Assembly (NCBI GenBank): GCA_905221615.1
Contig: CAJNDT010000324.1
Location: 1,223,749-1,287,748, forward strand
Direction: 5' to 3'
Origin: Symbiodinium sp. CCMP2592
Lineage: Eukaryota; Sar; Dinophyceae; Suessiales; Symbiodiniaceae
DNA length: 64,000 nucleotides
Part shown: piece after piece, positions 12,491-23,780 of the stretch
Layout: every line of letters begins with the position of its first letter
How positions within the stretch are numbered: position 1 is the first letter of the stretch
Position numbers and translations under genes: made by a program
The notes under the pieces: model-generated
The model's database searches: none
What the model was told of the DNA's origin: nothing
The model's input: only the letters and a program-made list of their open reading frames with translations

Positions 12491-12598
12491 TACTTGGAGG
12501 TTCATAGGCAGTCAGAAATAGGGCAACTGTACTTATAACTCATACTAGGAGACTTATAGCCATGCTTGTAACTTATAACTACCCATAACCTCCAAGTA
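12491..12598. mobile_element. MITE-like hairpin, family C, intact
   Basis: Ends TACTTGGAGGTTCATAGG and its near-complement CCATAACCTCCAAGTA. The interior is rich in ACTTATAACT, as in the other family C copies. Confidence 0.7.
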
Positions 12599-12900
12599 CA
12601 GTGTCATGCATTTGTTGAGGTGCGACGTGTGTGTCGACCACCCAAATTCGTTCTCCCGTGTCAGTAGCGTGTGTGTTCCGGGGTGCCCGTCGTGCTCCCA
12701 CAGGGGGTGGTCTTAGAATCGAGTTGCAATCCAGTAGTCTTCGCATCGACGCAGGCCGCGAAACTGCCCCTCACTCCTTCATCCCAAACCCCAGACCTTG
12801 TCCCTGAAGGGAGTTGGTTCCCATGCGACAGCAGCCGGCTAAATATCCCGATATCCCACTCCCTAAACCTCCATCCCCAAGCCGCCAGCCTTGAGCTGTA

Positions 12901-13067
12901 AACCTAAACCCTGAACCCTAAACCCCTAAACCCCTAAACCCTAAACCCCTAAACCCCTAAACCCTTAAACCCCTAAACCGAGTGTGAGCGCCGAAACCCC
13001 TAAACCACTAAACCCTAAACCCCTAAACCCCTAAACCCTAAACCCCTAACCCATAAACCCTAAACCG
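12901..13067 (+). repeat. Telomere-like array (CCCTAAA/CCCCTAAA)
   Basis: The longest such array in the window, about 165 bp of 7- and 8-base units. It is interrupted at 12977-12997 by the junction motif GAGTGTGAGCGCCGAAA. Confidence 0.9.
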
Positions 13068-13148
13068 TTTTGCTCAGAGCTCAAGATCGATCTTGTTGTT
13101 ATTGCCACGGTATGGAACAGTACCATGACATTTTCTTTGGTCCTAGTA

Positions 13149-13252
13149 AGGTAAAAGCCAGAAAGTTGGAATATGATTATCCTAACCCTTCTATGGTAAA
13201 TTATAGGGTATCCTACCATGAAACCATATTCCAACTTTCTGGAGTTCCCTGT
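13149..13252. mobile_element. MITE-like hairpin, family F, intact
   Basis: Inverted ends CCAGAAAGTTGGAATATG (13159) and its complement (to 13242). Almost identical over about 100 bp to the copy at 41496-41597, including flanking AAGCC and AGTTCCCTGTA, which suggests recent movement. Confidence 0.8.
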
Positions 13253-13863
13253 AGCTGTTTATGCCACTATGAACTTGGTGTGTGTGCTATCCCCCGGTAC
13301 TACACTTTCTACTCCAGGTTCTCGAACTCTTCGATAACTTGCATATTATATGCTCCGCCAGGCGAAGCGCTCGCCACGCAAGAATCCAAAAGGATGTGCA
13401 TTTGGGCCGGTCGGGGGTCTATAAGCTCATGGGTGTAGGGGATGCTGCGAGGTCTGAACCGAAATTTGCCCCTGAGCCTTCCCGTTGCAAGGCACACCTT
13501 CGAACTTGCGTCGCTGATTCCTCGAGATACGCAATTTCCCAAGAGGAAGCACAGCCTGTAGCAACGGGTAGGAATAATAGGAATTGAGAAGAAGGGCAAT
13601 AGTAATGCTGAGCACTGCTCTATGCTTTTTTCCCGACCTGACAAGGGACTCATAATGGGGACAGTAAGGCGTTGATATGCGTCAGAGGCGTACGCTGTGC
13701 TGAACCGTAGCAGACTACCGAGGCCCCTTCATTGTGGCCAAATCCCCCCAAAACCTGTTGTGGAACGACTTCCGCTGTTTCCTCTTCGAAATTCATAAGA
13801 GGGGCATGGAACGTTGGTAGTATCAGTCTTGAGAGGCTCTTCAAACTAAGCGTCAGTAATGTG

Positions 13864-13961
13864 AGAACCAGATTAAGAAGCCCTGAGCCTATGACCCCAA
13901 CATAGTAGGGTTCATAGAAGGACCCCTAGTAAAGGCCCAGGGTGTCTTAATCAGGTTCCTA
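13864..13961. mobile_element. MITE-like hairpin, family T
   Basis: GAACCAGATTAAGAAGCCC at the left and GTCTTAATCAGGTTCC at the right are inverted, and match the ends of 53862-53963. Confidence 0.55.
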
Positions 13962-14033
13962 TGGGCCCGGGGGTTTTCTTTAAAATCTGGGCATATGACT
14001 TCCAAAAACCAGTATTAAACCCAGAGCCCAAAG

Positions 14034-14094
14034 AACCCTAAACCCTAAATCCTAAACCCTAAACCCTAAACCTTAAACCCTAAACCCTTAGCCT
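14034..14094 (+). repeat. Telomere-like array (CCCTAAA)
   Basis: Eight or so CCCTAAA units with single-base variants. Confidence 0.85.
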
Positions 14095-15140
14095 TTAGCC
14101 TCGAAGTCCTAAACCCTGAATCCTTAACTTTGGTTACTGCTCCAGACGTGGATACTGCTTCTGTTTATGATTGTATGGGGCACTTAATATGTCCCAGACT
14201 ACGGACTGTAGCAGTGCCCAACCAAAACCCTGTTGAACCCTTACAGCTCCCCTAGGCTTCCCTTCAAAGGAATCGTCAAAACTACTGTCAAAGATCCCTT
14301 CAAAGGAACCCTCATTTATAACTCTTATAGACCCCTGTAAAGGAACCCTCTACATTAAACCCTAACCCCTGTGTTGATCGATTTGTGAGTTTGCTGCAAG
14401 GCTCCTTTCTTGAGGTCACTATACGGTTTGAGCGGCACTGGGTATGTCATGTCAGGGGGGCCCCCAGACCCAGATACAAGGTTTTGTTGGGAGCCATCAA
14501 AAATTACCATCCTAGTTCGTAAGCGTGCGTAACTACCGAAGAGGGTAGCGGGAAAGCCTATGTGGCTGGCCCCACACCCTCAGCCCCTTGCGCCTTGTTA
14601 AGCCCTAGTCGCTCTTGCCGCAGCCTCTTAGTGCGGCTCAGTAAACCTGGCCTGCGGCCGGGGTCCGGTCCAATGTCAGTGCGACGCTCAGACTTGTCAG
14701 GCAACTAAACATTTCGATACACGCCGGCGTGCATGATCATGCATGCATGCATGCATATATGTGCACACAGACACGTACACACCTGGCCCCGCTAAGATCA
14801 ATTTGTGTTTCGTTTCTACGCAGGTATTGAAGCTACTTTTGCTCCTGGGGCGACTCTGTAACCAGGCTTGTTCGAAAGCGGTCATGACAGGATAGATGCT
14901 AGTGGGGGATATTCGGTGCTGGGTTCGCAACCCAGTTTTTGGCTTACAGCATCAGGGTTGCCGCAGACCATGCTAGGGCACTGACAGCAGTAATTAGTAC
15001 TTCCTACGGCCCTACGGCTGGCAATAGGATATGGAATAGGCATTACATGCTCTGGCACCCGCTACCCAACTCAAAGATCCCGAAACTGAATATCGTGTAG
15101 GGAACAGGCGAATCTTGCACTGAAGAGACTTCTGGTCCAT

Positions 15141-15283
15141 TACTACTACTGCCACTTCTGCGGCTGCTCCTCCTCCTCCTCCTACTACTACAACAACTAC
15201 TACTACTACCACTACTACTACTACTACGACGACGACGACGGCTACTACAATGCCTTCTGGGCCTACTCCTACTCCTACTCCTG
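15141..15283. repeat. Trinucleotide repeat (CTA/CTC/GAC)
   Basis: Compound TAC, TCC and GAC triplets, in blocks. They generate Val/Gly-, Ser- and Arg-rich open frames that are not genes. Confidence 0.85.
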
Positions 15284-15398
15284 GTTAAACTCAGGAAGCT
15301 CCAGCTTCCAGAAGCCAAGCAACAAGAGTCCTTATCATTGGTTGCCCCATGCGCATTCATGCAAAACATGGGGGCCTTCAGCTTTGACATAGCTTTCC

Positions 15399-15519
15399 AG
15401 CATGTATATGTATATGTAGACATACATATACACATATACATACATATGTATGTATGTATATGTGCATGTACATAAGTGTATGTTTATGTGTATATGTATA
15501 TGTAACACGCACACATATG

Positions 15520-15550
<31 letters not shown>

Positions 15551-15561
15551 ATATATATATG
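15399..15561. repeat. TATG/TA simple repeat
   Basis: Long TATG, CATA and TA runs. Confidence 0.9.
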
Positions 15562-16079
15562 GGGTACAAGTATAATGGGGACTTTAAAGAGTATCCAGAC
15601 TCTATAGTGCGCACGCTCCTTCGCAGCTCTGCAGACTGGCTCAGCAGGGTTTGGGGCGCAGTGTAGGCTCCAAAAGCCGTAGGGCCCTTAAGACAAGCCT
15701 TACGAATCCTTGGTAGAACCGTTATAAACCGGACCCGGAAGAGAACTTTCGGCACCAAACACGAAAACCTCAACCCAAAATTCTAAACTCTCAACCACAA
15801 GCGCAAAACCGGTATTTGCAGCCAGTGAAAGCTGCTACAATCTTCCGATTCTGCGGCCCTTGCGACATGGAGGCCCACAGGATCCGAAATGCTTCTTCCT
15901 GAGGATTCCCAGCAGACGTACGTGCGTACGTAGGTATATGTATGCCTCTGAAGGTTTCTGTTTAGCAGTTCCGGGGTGCAAGGGGTGTCAGCAATTACAA
16001 AGCTCTTTTCTTGGATACAGAGGATGGCATTATGCAGTATGATCTTGGGGAAGAACTGAACGGCGAGTGTTTGGAATCC

Positions 16080-16330
16080 TTTCTAGGACATATGGCTATG
16101 TTGGGGAGGCATCTGTGTTATCAGCTTCTGGTTTCTACTAGGCTGCTGATGCTTATTTGGTGGTGTTTCGGCAAGTGCACCATGCGCAGTTAGCTAAGGA
16201 TCGTGTTTCCTTTTTTGAGGTCGTCTACTAGTTTCTTGAGCAGGGTATGGATGTGCAGTCAGGAGCGCTGACCTTCCGTCCGTGTATTCAGGCGATTGCA
16301 CCAGTCCTGATGCAAAAAGGGTTTCGGGCA
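16080..16330 (+). pseudogene. Possible degraded coding fragment
   Basis: One forward frame reads coherently as AADAYLVVFRQVHHAQLAKD at about 16143-16202, then RVSFFEVVY and FLEQGM, but is broken by two TAG codons, each in the context TACTAG. It could be exons with short introns or a dead retroelement fragment. I recognise no family. Confidence 0.25.
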
Positions 16331-16749
16331 CCCGGCAGTCGCAATAGGCCTGGATGCAGAAGGGTTTAGGGCATCATCTGTTTCTGCAGAAAGCTTCCAG
16401 GTTCCGGTTTCGTCGGTTTTACCCTCATGCAGCTTTGTGCTACAGGCGGAAGGACTGGCAGAATCATCCGACAGCGCAGCGGTGCCTCGTCTGCTTCAAG
16501 GGATCCGTATGGAAGTCTAATCGTTCTTTTCATTCTGTACAACGTTTTGAATGAAGCCAGTCTCCGCTGAGTTTGGTACCTAAGGCTCGATTCTGTGAAC
16601 CCAAACCCCCCAACCCTACCTGTAGTCCTGTTTCGGGATACCTTCTAGGGCTCCAACCAGGACATACACGTGGAACAACACGGTAATCCCTAAACCGACG
16701 CGCGCACATATCGAGAAGCGTCGTACCATGCCGTAACCGTACCACGAGG

Positions 16750-16830
16750 GCCCTAAACCGAAAACCCCTAGACTCTAATCCCCTAAACCCAAAACCCTAA
16801 ACCCTAAACCTCTAGACTCTAACCCCTAAA
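16750..16830 (+). repeat. Telomere-like array (CCCTAAA)
   Basis: CCCTAAA, CCCCTAAA and CCTCTAGACTCTAA variants. Confidence 0.75.
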
Positions 16831-17070
16831 GACCGCCCCCCTGCATCCCTAGCAGCTTCCATGAAAGCACCTAAAAGGCCCATCATGGAAGTCACCTTGG
16901 CTGGTTGAACCATGTTGGGTTTGGGATGTAGGGCCAAGCTTGGTGTTTAGGGTTTGGGGATGAAGATTGCTGGATCTCGTCCTGTCCTGACCGGCAGTCG
17001 CGAAGAAGAGGGGTTACAAGAAGCCGAGCGCGAGGATCTTCCGGAACAGTTTGGACAGGAACCCAACAGC

Positions 17071-17168
17071 CCCTAGGCCCTAAACCCTAGACCCGAAACC
17101 GCAAACCCTAAACCCTAAACCGGAAACCCTAAGCCCTAAACCCTAATTATAAGCCCCAAACCCTAACA
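17071..17168 (+). repeat. Telomere-like insert flanked by AACAGCC
   Basis: Degenerate CCCTAAA units lie between two copies of AACAGCC (17065-17071 and 17165-17171), exactly 100 bases apart. The 7-base duplication looks like a target-site duplication around inserted telomere-like DNA. Confidence 0.6.
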
Positions 17169-17266
17169 GCCAAGCGATGGACGCAGAGACTGACCCCATG
17201 CCCAAACCCCAAAAGCTGCCCAAGCTGTGAGAGTCGAAGCCCCCACCCTGATCGCGGTCTAGGGCC

Positions 17267-17371
17267 TACTTGGGGAGTTATAAGTGGGGCTTATAAGTCC
17301 CCTAATATGGGTTATAAGTATAGTTACCTTACTGATAACCCGACTTATAGCTACCCATGAACCTCCAAGTA
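17267..17371. mobile_element. MITE-like hairpin, family C
   Basis: TACTTGGGGAGTTATAAGTG at the left and CTACCCATGAACCTCCAAG then TA at the right. The left end has lost part of the usual GGTTCATGGGTAG block. Confidence 0.65.
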
Positions 17372-17404
17372 ACTATTTAGGGCTTGAAGGATTGATGGCA
17401 AAGG

Positions 17405-17472
17405 GCTTAGTCTTGGAATCCACGCGGGCATATACAAGTCTGTGCAGAAGGGTTTCCAAGACTAAGACTAAG
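17405..17472. repeat. Short inverted repeat
   Basis: CTTAGTCTTGGAA and TTTCCAAGACTAAG pair around a loop containing CGGGCATATACAAGTCTGTG. That loop sequence recurs at about 32380-32400. Confidence 0.55.
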
Positions 17473-17716
17473 ACCCTAAACCGACAAGCAGTGAGAGACT
17501 CATGCAAGGCTGCGCCAAAGTCAGCCGACAGCCACAGCGAAGTGCCTCGGCCGCCTACTGATGCTGGCAGAACTACCTAACCCTGGAGCCGCATTTTTTT
17601 CATGGGGGGCAGGTTTTGGGGTTAAGGGGTTTAGGGGTTAGGCTGCGTGTTCCGACTGTTGTGTCACGGTGGCCCGCAAGCGCAGCCCTTCCATCAGGTC
17701 TGATGCTCCGAGCACC

Positions 17717-17718
<2 letters not shown>

Positions 17719-17758
<40 letters not shown>

Positions 17759-17788
17759 CGAGAGCGAGAGAGAGAGAGAGAGAGAGAT
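17719..17788. repeat. (GA)n microsatellite
   Basis: GA run with a few GAGC interruptions. Confidence 0.95.
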
Positions 17789-18113
17789 GGTTTAGTCTCC
17801 TCTTCGCGTCGACCCTTGTAATCATGCGATCGTATAACGGCCCCTGGGTGATTTTTTGGGTCTAGGTCTAGGCCCTCGCAATAGGCCTGGATGCAAAAGG
17901 GTTTTGGGCCTATCTTACTCCATGCATTATACACTGAGTAAGATACTTAGGCCCCAAACCCCAAACCAAAAAACAACCATTTGCGGCTCCGAACTCCAAT
18001 GGATTGATGGATATTTTGCGAGCAGTTTCGAGATCGTAGAGTTGTGGGTTCGAGAGGGCGTAGAGTTCTGGAAATAGATGAAATTGCATTCAGGGTCTAA
18101 CGCTAAACCGTAA

Positions 18114-18220
18114 TGTAGGAGCCTAAATACTTGCCAATACTATTGTGGGGTTTCCTTACTACAACTATAGCATAAGGTAACCCAAGTTTCATATTCTAAT
18201 TATGAAGGCCCCCATACCAT
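18114..18220. mobile_element. MITE-like element, family I
   Basis: TGTAGGAGCCTAAATACTTG, CCAATACTATTGTGGGG and CTAATTATGAAGGCCCCC match the order of blocks in other family I copies. A second inverted end, GGCTCCTACAGTAG, lies at about 18290-18304. Confidence 0.5.
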
Positions 18221-18380
18221 AGAACCCTACTATAGATCGCTTATAGAACTCCTCAAGGAGCCCCTTAAAGGAACCCCTTTCTATTCATTAAGGCTCCTAC
18301 AGTAGCCGTGAGCAGGTGGCTGAAGGTGGCCCCGCTCCGGAAGTGGTCACATCGCTGCTAGGATGCGCTTGCCGAGTTTT

Positions 18381-18509
18381 TAGGGACCCAAAAGCACATA
18401 AGATTCGGCATTTTACCGGGATATCCCTACCCTATTGGGCTTCCTTTTGAGGGGATTTATATGGGATATGCCTATCCTACTTTTTGCTTATGTGCTTTTT
18501 GGGGCCCTA
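18381..18509. mobile_element. MITE-like hairpin, family K, intact
   Basis: TAGGGACCCAAAAGCACATA and TATGTGCTTTTTGGGGCCCTA-type ends face each other. Same structure as 41099-41230. The terminal TA on both sides suggests a TA target duplication. Confidence 0.75.
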
Positions 18510-18533
18510 GAGTTTCTCGGGGCTTCGGGCCGA

Positions 18534-18643
18534 GGTCTTGTTAGGGGATTTAACTGAAGTTACCATAACAAGGAAACCAGGTTATTTCCTTTAGATTCCT
18601 ATTACGGTAACTTAAACTAAATCCCTTAATTAACAAGAACCCA
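18534..18643. mobile_element. MITE-like hairpin, family G
   Basis: TCTTGTTAGGGGATTTAA at the left and TAACAAGAACCCAG at the right, with inner AGTTACCATAA and ACGGTAACTT also inverted. Related to 43774-43890 and 44553-44671. Confidence 0.7.
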
Positions 18644-18891
18644 GGAACCTCATGATAAAGTGAAAACCCCCCGGGACCTGTACCCTGTTGCCCGTTTTGT
18701 TGTAGAGTCCCCCTCATTAAATCTGATAGTAAAAAGAAAGGGTACCCTTGTCAGGAGCTCCCCCCCATGAAATCTGTAAGAAAAAGGTACCCTTACTATA
18801 AGGGGGCGAGCCAGGAGCGAAGACCCCAAACCCCATACCCACGTCCTTAAACTGCCAGAGGGCACCCTAGCCTTTTTGATCGATAATACTG

Positions 18892-18945
18892 GTTTAGGGT
18901 TTAGGGGTTTAGGGTTTAGGGGTTTAGGGTTTAGGGTTATAGGGA
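18892..18945 (-). repeat. Telomere-like array (TTTAGGG)
   Basis: TTTAGGG and TTTAGGGG units in the orientation opposite to most neighbouring arrays. Confidence 0.85.
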
Positions 18946-21430
18946 ATCAAAAGACACTTAGTTCAAGCTTCCCCCCTACAAAGCCCCTATCAAAGCCTTC
19001 TGAAACCCTCCCTATGAGCCTTGTAGCCCTGTGGGAACCCGTATGAGGACCTTACAAGAACGCCATGAGTTACTTATGAAGCCCCGAGCATCGGGGTTGG
19101 AATTATTACTTATCGTTCCCATTTACTAAAAATGCGGTCCCCTTTGCAACTAATTTAACCATTCAGGCATATATTAAACCAGACAAAAGCCTTCAAATCC
19201 TTTACGCAACTCTTCAAGTTTAACCCTCAAGTAGTCCTAGTTTCACCGTTAAAGTACGTAATCCTTCTTGAACTACAAGTCCGATATTCGACTCCGTTCG
19301 TGGCAGCTTCCAAGGTTGCTCAAGTCGGTGCATGATACAGCCGCTCAGGTTCGGATTGCTCAGGGGCAGATCTTTGGGCGGGGAAGGATGCATGGGTTGT
19401 AGGGTTTATGGGGTTTGGGGTTCAAGGTTTTGGGGTTTGGGGTTAAGGATGTTTTAGGGTCAAGTCTAGGACCTATGGGTTTTTTTTTGGGCTCGGGAAT
19501 TTTATTGGGTGTTTGGGTTTCAGGGCTATGGGCGTAGGGGTGATCCGGGACGTACTTCTTTTGTTTTGAGGGCTCAGCCCGGTCTGGATTTTGAGAGTTT
19601 CATGTTCGGAATTCTGGGACTCGGGGGCTTAGGGTTTAGAGTTGGGCATTGAAGGTTGTTAAGGTTTGCAGGCTTTAGGGTTTGGGGTGTGAGGTTTCGG
19701 GTGTAGGGTGTAGGATTTCAGAGGTATGTAAACCGGAACCTTTCAGCCCCTTTGCTAGAGCGCTCAGTAGTAACAGTAGGAAAAGCAGTAGCCTTCTAGG
19801 TTTCTTGTGGCTTTGGTGTCCCTGTGAAGAAGGAATGGCCGGCAGAAGTATCTGTCAAGGGGCACTGGGGGGAGCCTTTACTATCAAAGCCTGAATAGTT
19901 GTTCATGTCCGAATACAGCTGTGGTATCATATGCTCAACCCTTGTTCGAATCATCCAGGCCCCCTTCTTGCTCATAAAACCCCAACCGTAATCTCTGAAC
20001 CTTTGCCCTAAACTCTAAGTTCGTTTTTGTGCGGCAGGCGGCAGTGGCACGTGCCGGCGCGGATGAGGCGGCGCCAGCAGAAGAGGCCTGGTCAAGTGCA
20101 AGTATGCTTGAGATGTCTGAGGGCTCATAACCGTACTAGTAGTGATCGACAGTTAATGACGCAACGACTAATATTTACATGATGCTATGTGGCCTCATAA
20201 TAGTACTTACAATGAATAAATTCAGCAAGCATATCTAATCACCAATCTAGTAATAGTGGTTAACAGTAGCTTGTGACACTAATACCTTAGAATATTTTTA
20301 TGCCACAAATCCCAGTTGTCAGCGGCTTTGAGGTAGTACAGCCTGCGAGCAGGTTACATAGGCTTTGCACATGCTGATGCCAACAACTTCCGCATATTGA
20401 CGGGTCTTTCCCGTGCTTTGAGGGTGTCTTGTGCCGGTGTACTGTGACATACGCGCCTCGCAAATTCGAGTTATCTTCAAAGCACCAAAGCACAATTTAA
20501 GTCCAGTAGGCTATACTTCGGACAGGTCATTCAATATTGGGGTCAGGACAAGGGATCATGTTAGGAGTTAGGCCTGATAGCTCCTTGCGATAATTTTGGG
20601 ATCTACCATACCCTAAACCCGAAACCCTAAACCGCAAACCCTATCCTAGTTATTAGGGCCCCTATCCCCTAGACTCTAAATCCTTTGTTAGGGAACGCTT
20701 CCAGGAACTTTGATTATTCAGGCGCCTACATTGGTCGAAATGCTTTCCTTGTTTGGGTGTGACCTTCGGTTTTGGATCTTGCCCGTCCGAACCTTGTGTC
20801 TCCTGTGAGGAGGGATAGGGTTTGGGGTTTAAGGTTTAGGGTTTCGGGTTTAGAATAACGACTGTTCTTACACCCCCCATATCCAAGACTTAACGGTACC
20901 TGCATACGAAACCTTGTCATAAATGACAAGGTGATGAACTATGTATATGTCTGTATGTTTATTTATATATGTGTGTAGGTAAATATTTATACTAATTTAT
21001 ACTTGCACACAGGCATACGGTCTTTATCTTGGTCGACACATCCTAAGAACTGGAACATGGGGACCAAAGTCTTGCCCTTGCATGTTCCTTCATCCCCACC
21101 CCCTAACAATGCGCCTTTGGGGGGGGGGTAGTGACTCTCGGACTCTCCCGGGCTCATTTCTGTGAGAGTGGGGTGGTGGGGTTAAAAATCAGCCCCGCTC
21201 TTGACATCATGTGACAGCTTCCTGCTCCGTAGCTTTTGCATGGTAGTACGTGCTACATCTTGCTACCAGCAACAATGGTCCTCGTGAGAGTGGTCAACCA
21301 CCCCCCAACACACGAGCATCCCCAGGAATGGACCCGGTCTCATTTCCGAACCACCCCCCACTACCCCACCCCTGTTAGGGGGTGGGTATGTTCCTTCTAC
21401 CCGTGTCACAAGACCGGTACCGGAAGCCCA

Positions 21431-21500
21431 TACTATAGGGGCCTAAATAATTACCTATACTATTTTGGGTGTTCCTGATTATAACTATAGTATAGTGGCC
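21431..21500. mobile_element. MITE-like element, family I, truncated
   Basis: TACTATAGGGGCCTAAATAA, TTACCTATACTATTTTGGG and a following GTTCCT block, then a break at about 21500. Confidence 0.55.
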
Positions 21501-21516
21501 CGGCCAAAGTGCTACC

Positions 21517-21560
21517 GAACAATCCTCGCCTGCATGGTCCGAGTTGCGAGAGTAAAAAAA
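21517..21560 (+). repeat. Dispersed junction motif, variant
   Basis: CCTCGCCTGCATGGTCCGAG, then TTGCGAGAGT and an A run leading into CCC. A diverged copy of the motif best seen at 45460-45500. Confidence 0.5.
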
Positions 21561-21573
21561 CCCAGGCCCTGAA

Positions 21574-21638
21574 CGGGTTTAGGGTTTAGGGTTTAGGGCT
21601 TAGGGTTTAGTTTTGGATTTGGGGTTTAGGGTTAGGGG
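21574..21638 (-). repeat. Telomere-like array (TTTAGGG)
   Basis: Four clean TTTAGGG units followed by degenerate ones. Confidence 0.85.
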
Positions 21639-22098
21639 GCTGTTGCTGCTGGACAACGAGGCCTGCTGCAAAAAAAGGGTTAAACGGATATCCACCAAGA
21701 CCCGTCGAGAGGCTGCGGAATCGGGGGCAGATGCTGCGGCACAGCCTCGGCAGGTAGGGTTCAGCGCTTGGGGTTCAGGGTTTGGGGTTTCGGGGTTACC
21801 GGGTAGACAACTTTGGGCCTTGGGATTTATTGAAACTGAAATTCTCCAGTCAATGGTTGAAGGTCTAAAAGTGTGATGGAATCGTTACCTATAGCTACCA
21901 ATCTGCCAATGTAGTTCCTTGTGTTATATACGATAGGGTGCTAGCCACAAAGAGGGCTTTACGACAGCCAAGGAACTTCTTCGGGGACTGCAGGTAGTGT
22001 TAAGAAGTTTGTGCTTTGCTTGGCTGTGCAGTCTCAGGATCTTGGGCGCCCGACCTACCCCTAAACCCCTAAACCCTAAGCCCGGGCTCGTGAACTAG

Positions 22099-22344
22099 AT
22101 GTGGTGCGAAGTGTGTTTTTCTCCGGATGTTAAAAAGGCTGCCCTCTTACGCCCAGGCCCAGATCTTGCGAGACGGAAAAGGGACGTTCAAAAGAAAGCT
22201 TTGTCAGATCTTCGGGCTCTCAGGCGGCTGGTGGCCTGTGGCTTAAACCCGAAGGTTCGTGCCGCACGTCTGTCCACGCCTTCCTTACAACCCCCACAGA
22301 AGCACAACGGGCTGAGCACGCTCCTTGCCAACTTTCAACCCTAG
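22099..22344 (+). CDS. Unassigned open frame, possible exon
   Basis: An ATG-started 81-residue frame in a repeat-free stretch. The N-terminal half is basic and helix-forming (for example ARRKRDVQKKALSDLRALRR), which looks more like coding sequence than neighbouring DNA. I recognise no domain, and a reverse frame partly overlaps at 22285-22566. It could be an exon of a larger gene. Confidence 0.2.
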   Translation: MWCEVCFSPDVKKAALLRPGPDLARRKRDVQKKALSDLRALRRLVACGLNPKVRAARLSTPSLQPPQKHNGLSTLLANFQP

Positions 22345-23002
22345 GCTTAAGTGCAAGGCAAGTTGAGGGTCTGGGGTCTGGGTGAGCTTTAAACCCTCAG
22401 TTGAAGCGCGGCGCTCGCTATAGGTTCCTGACGGGCCCATTGAAGCATCACCAGCTTGGAAGCTTTTCCCGAGCTCGCGAAAGGTGCGTGTGGAGCTCCA
22501 GACCATCGCGGGGGAGATGCTCACAAGTGCTCTGGTGACTCCAGGAATGACCTGTGGCAGCTTCAAGATGCAGGCTCGACTCCTCCTGGGAGGGCTCAGG
22601 CTTTAGGGGTTCGCAGTTCAAGGTTTAGGGTTTAGGGGCTTTCTTTGCTGTAACCGGGCTGCTGGACAACGAGGCCTGCTGCTAAAAGGCGCTTTAGGGT
22701 TTTTGAGTTGATAAATCAGCAAGGTGCGAGTTGGGCGGCGGCAGCACCACAGGCTGCAGATGAGTACATCGATCGCCCCGGTCGTGTGAACCCCTTTATG
22801 GGCCGTTAGTTGCCTCGTACGCCCGGTTGACTGTGATCTGCCGATTGTAGTCCTCAAAATCCAAAGTGGCGCTAGGCACGCTAGCAGATGCTGCTTTCAG
22901 TTTCTGTTGGATTTTTGAGAGGGGAATGCAAGATCTTTCATGTCTGAGTGCACAGCTGTCGTTACGGAACTTTCCCATGGTAGAAGTCTCACTCATTAGA
23001 CC

Positions 23003-23049
23003 TCGAACCACATGCCTCGCCTGAATTTTCCGAGTGTGAGCGCCGAAAC
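23003..23049 (+). repeat. Dispersed junction motif
   Basis: CATGCCTCGCCTGAATTTTC then CGAGTGTGAGCGCCGAAAC. Matches 45460-45500 and 61338-61386 at most positions. A degenerate CCCTAAA tract follows about 50 bases downstream. Confidence 0.65.
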
Positions 23050-23244
23050 TACTCTATACCCTAGGCCTCGTCCTTGCTAAAAACCTCTTTAAACCGAAAC
23101 CCTAAACCCTAAACTCTACACCCTAAACAAAATCTAAACCCCAAACTCAGCCATGCAGGAGGTAGCCAAAAAAACCCTAAACTCTGTACTCCAAACCCTA
23201 AACCCCGAAAGTCCCCACGAGGCGTTCTTTGGGCTAGGCAGCCA

Positions 23245-23503
23245 GGCATGCCTTTAGTACCTCACCCCCTAAGCTGAGTGGTTTTACTTCGTGCTGTTTC
23301 CCCGGGACAGACGACTTGTCTGCCTGGACAGAAGTGGAAGGCTCCTACTGTATTATAGGATCCTTAAGGGGGGGTGGTTCAAGGGGGGAGGGTACTAGGG
23401 AGCTTTGGGGAACCTTAGGGAAGCTTAGGGAGTATTGGGGAATAATGGGGATTACTAGGTTACCTACCCCCCTTGGACCACCCCCCCTTAAGGACATCCT
23501 AAA
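23245..23503. repeat. Tandem duplication, unit 1, with hairpin
   Basis: Begins GGCATGCCTTTAGTACCTCA. Contains an internal hairpin (about 23358-23498) with ends TCCTTAAGGGGGGGTGG and its complement, and short repeated AGGGAGCTTTGGGG-like blocks in the loop. Confidence 0.75.
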
Positions 23504-23780
23504 GGCATGCCTTTAGTACCTCACCCCTAAGCTGAGTGGTTTTACTTCGTGCTGTCTCCCCGGAACAGACGACTTGTCTGCCTGGAGAGAAGTGGAAGGC
23601 TCCTCCTGTTTACCGAAGCCGGTGGGGTCCGTGTTTTATAGGGTCCTTAAGGGAGGGTGGTTCAAGGGGGGAGGGTAGAAAGGATCCTTAGGGAAGCTTA
23701 AGGGAACTTTAGGGAGCACTAGAGAGAACTAGGGATTAGTAGCTGATCTACCCCCTTTGGAGCCCCCTCCCATAAGGACA
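23504..23780. repeat. Tandem duplication, unit 2, with hairpin
   Basis: Starts again with GGCATGCCTTTAGTACCTCA, directly abutting unit 1. Its hairpin (about 23642-23777) is diverged, and a short extra segment (CCGAAGCCGGTGGGG) separates the shared flank from the hairpin. Confidence 0.75.

Larger units (their letters stand above)
11888..23240. other. Repeat-rich region without a recognised gene
   Basis: About 250 bases after the PPR stop are free of repeats and may be its 3' untranslated region. Beyond that the region holds hairpin elements, microsatellites and telomere-like arrays. A GC-rich stretch at 14500-14700 has no feature I can name. The reverse-strand Ser/Arg-rich frame at 15043-15441 is a by-product of trinucleotide repeats. 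Confidence 0.45.

Noticed and set aside
12901-13067. True chromosome end
   Set aside because: Telomere-like blocks are short, degenerate, in both orientations and spread over the whole window.
15043-15441. Reverse-strand Arg/Ser-rich protein resembling an SR splicing factor
   Set aside because: The Arg/Ser stretch comes entirely from CTA/CTC/GAC triplet repeats.
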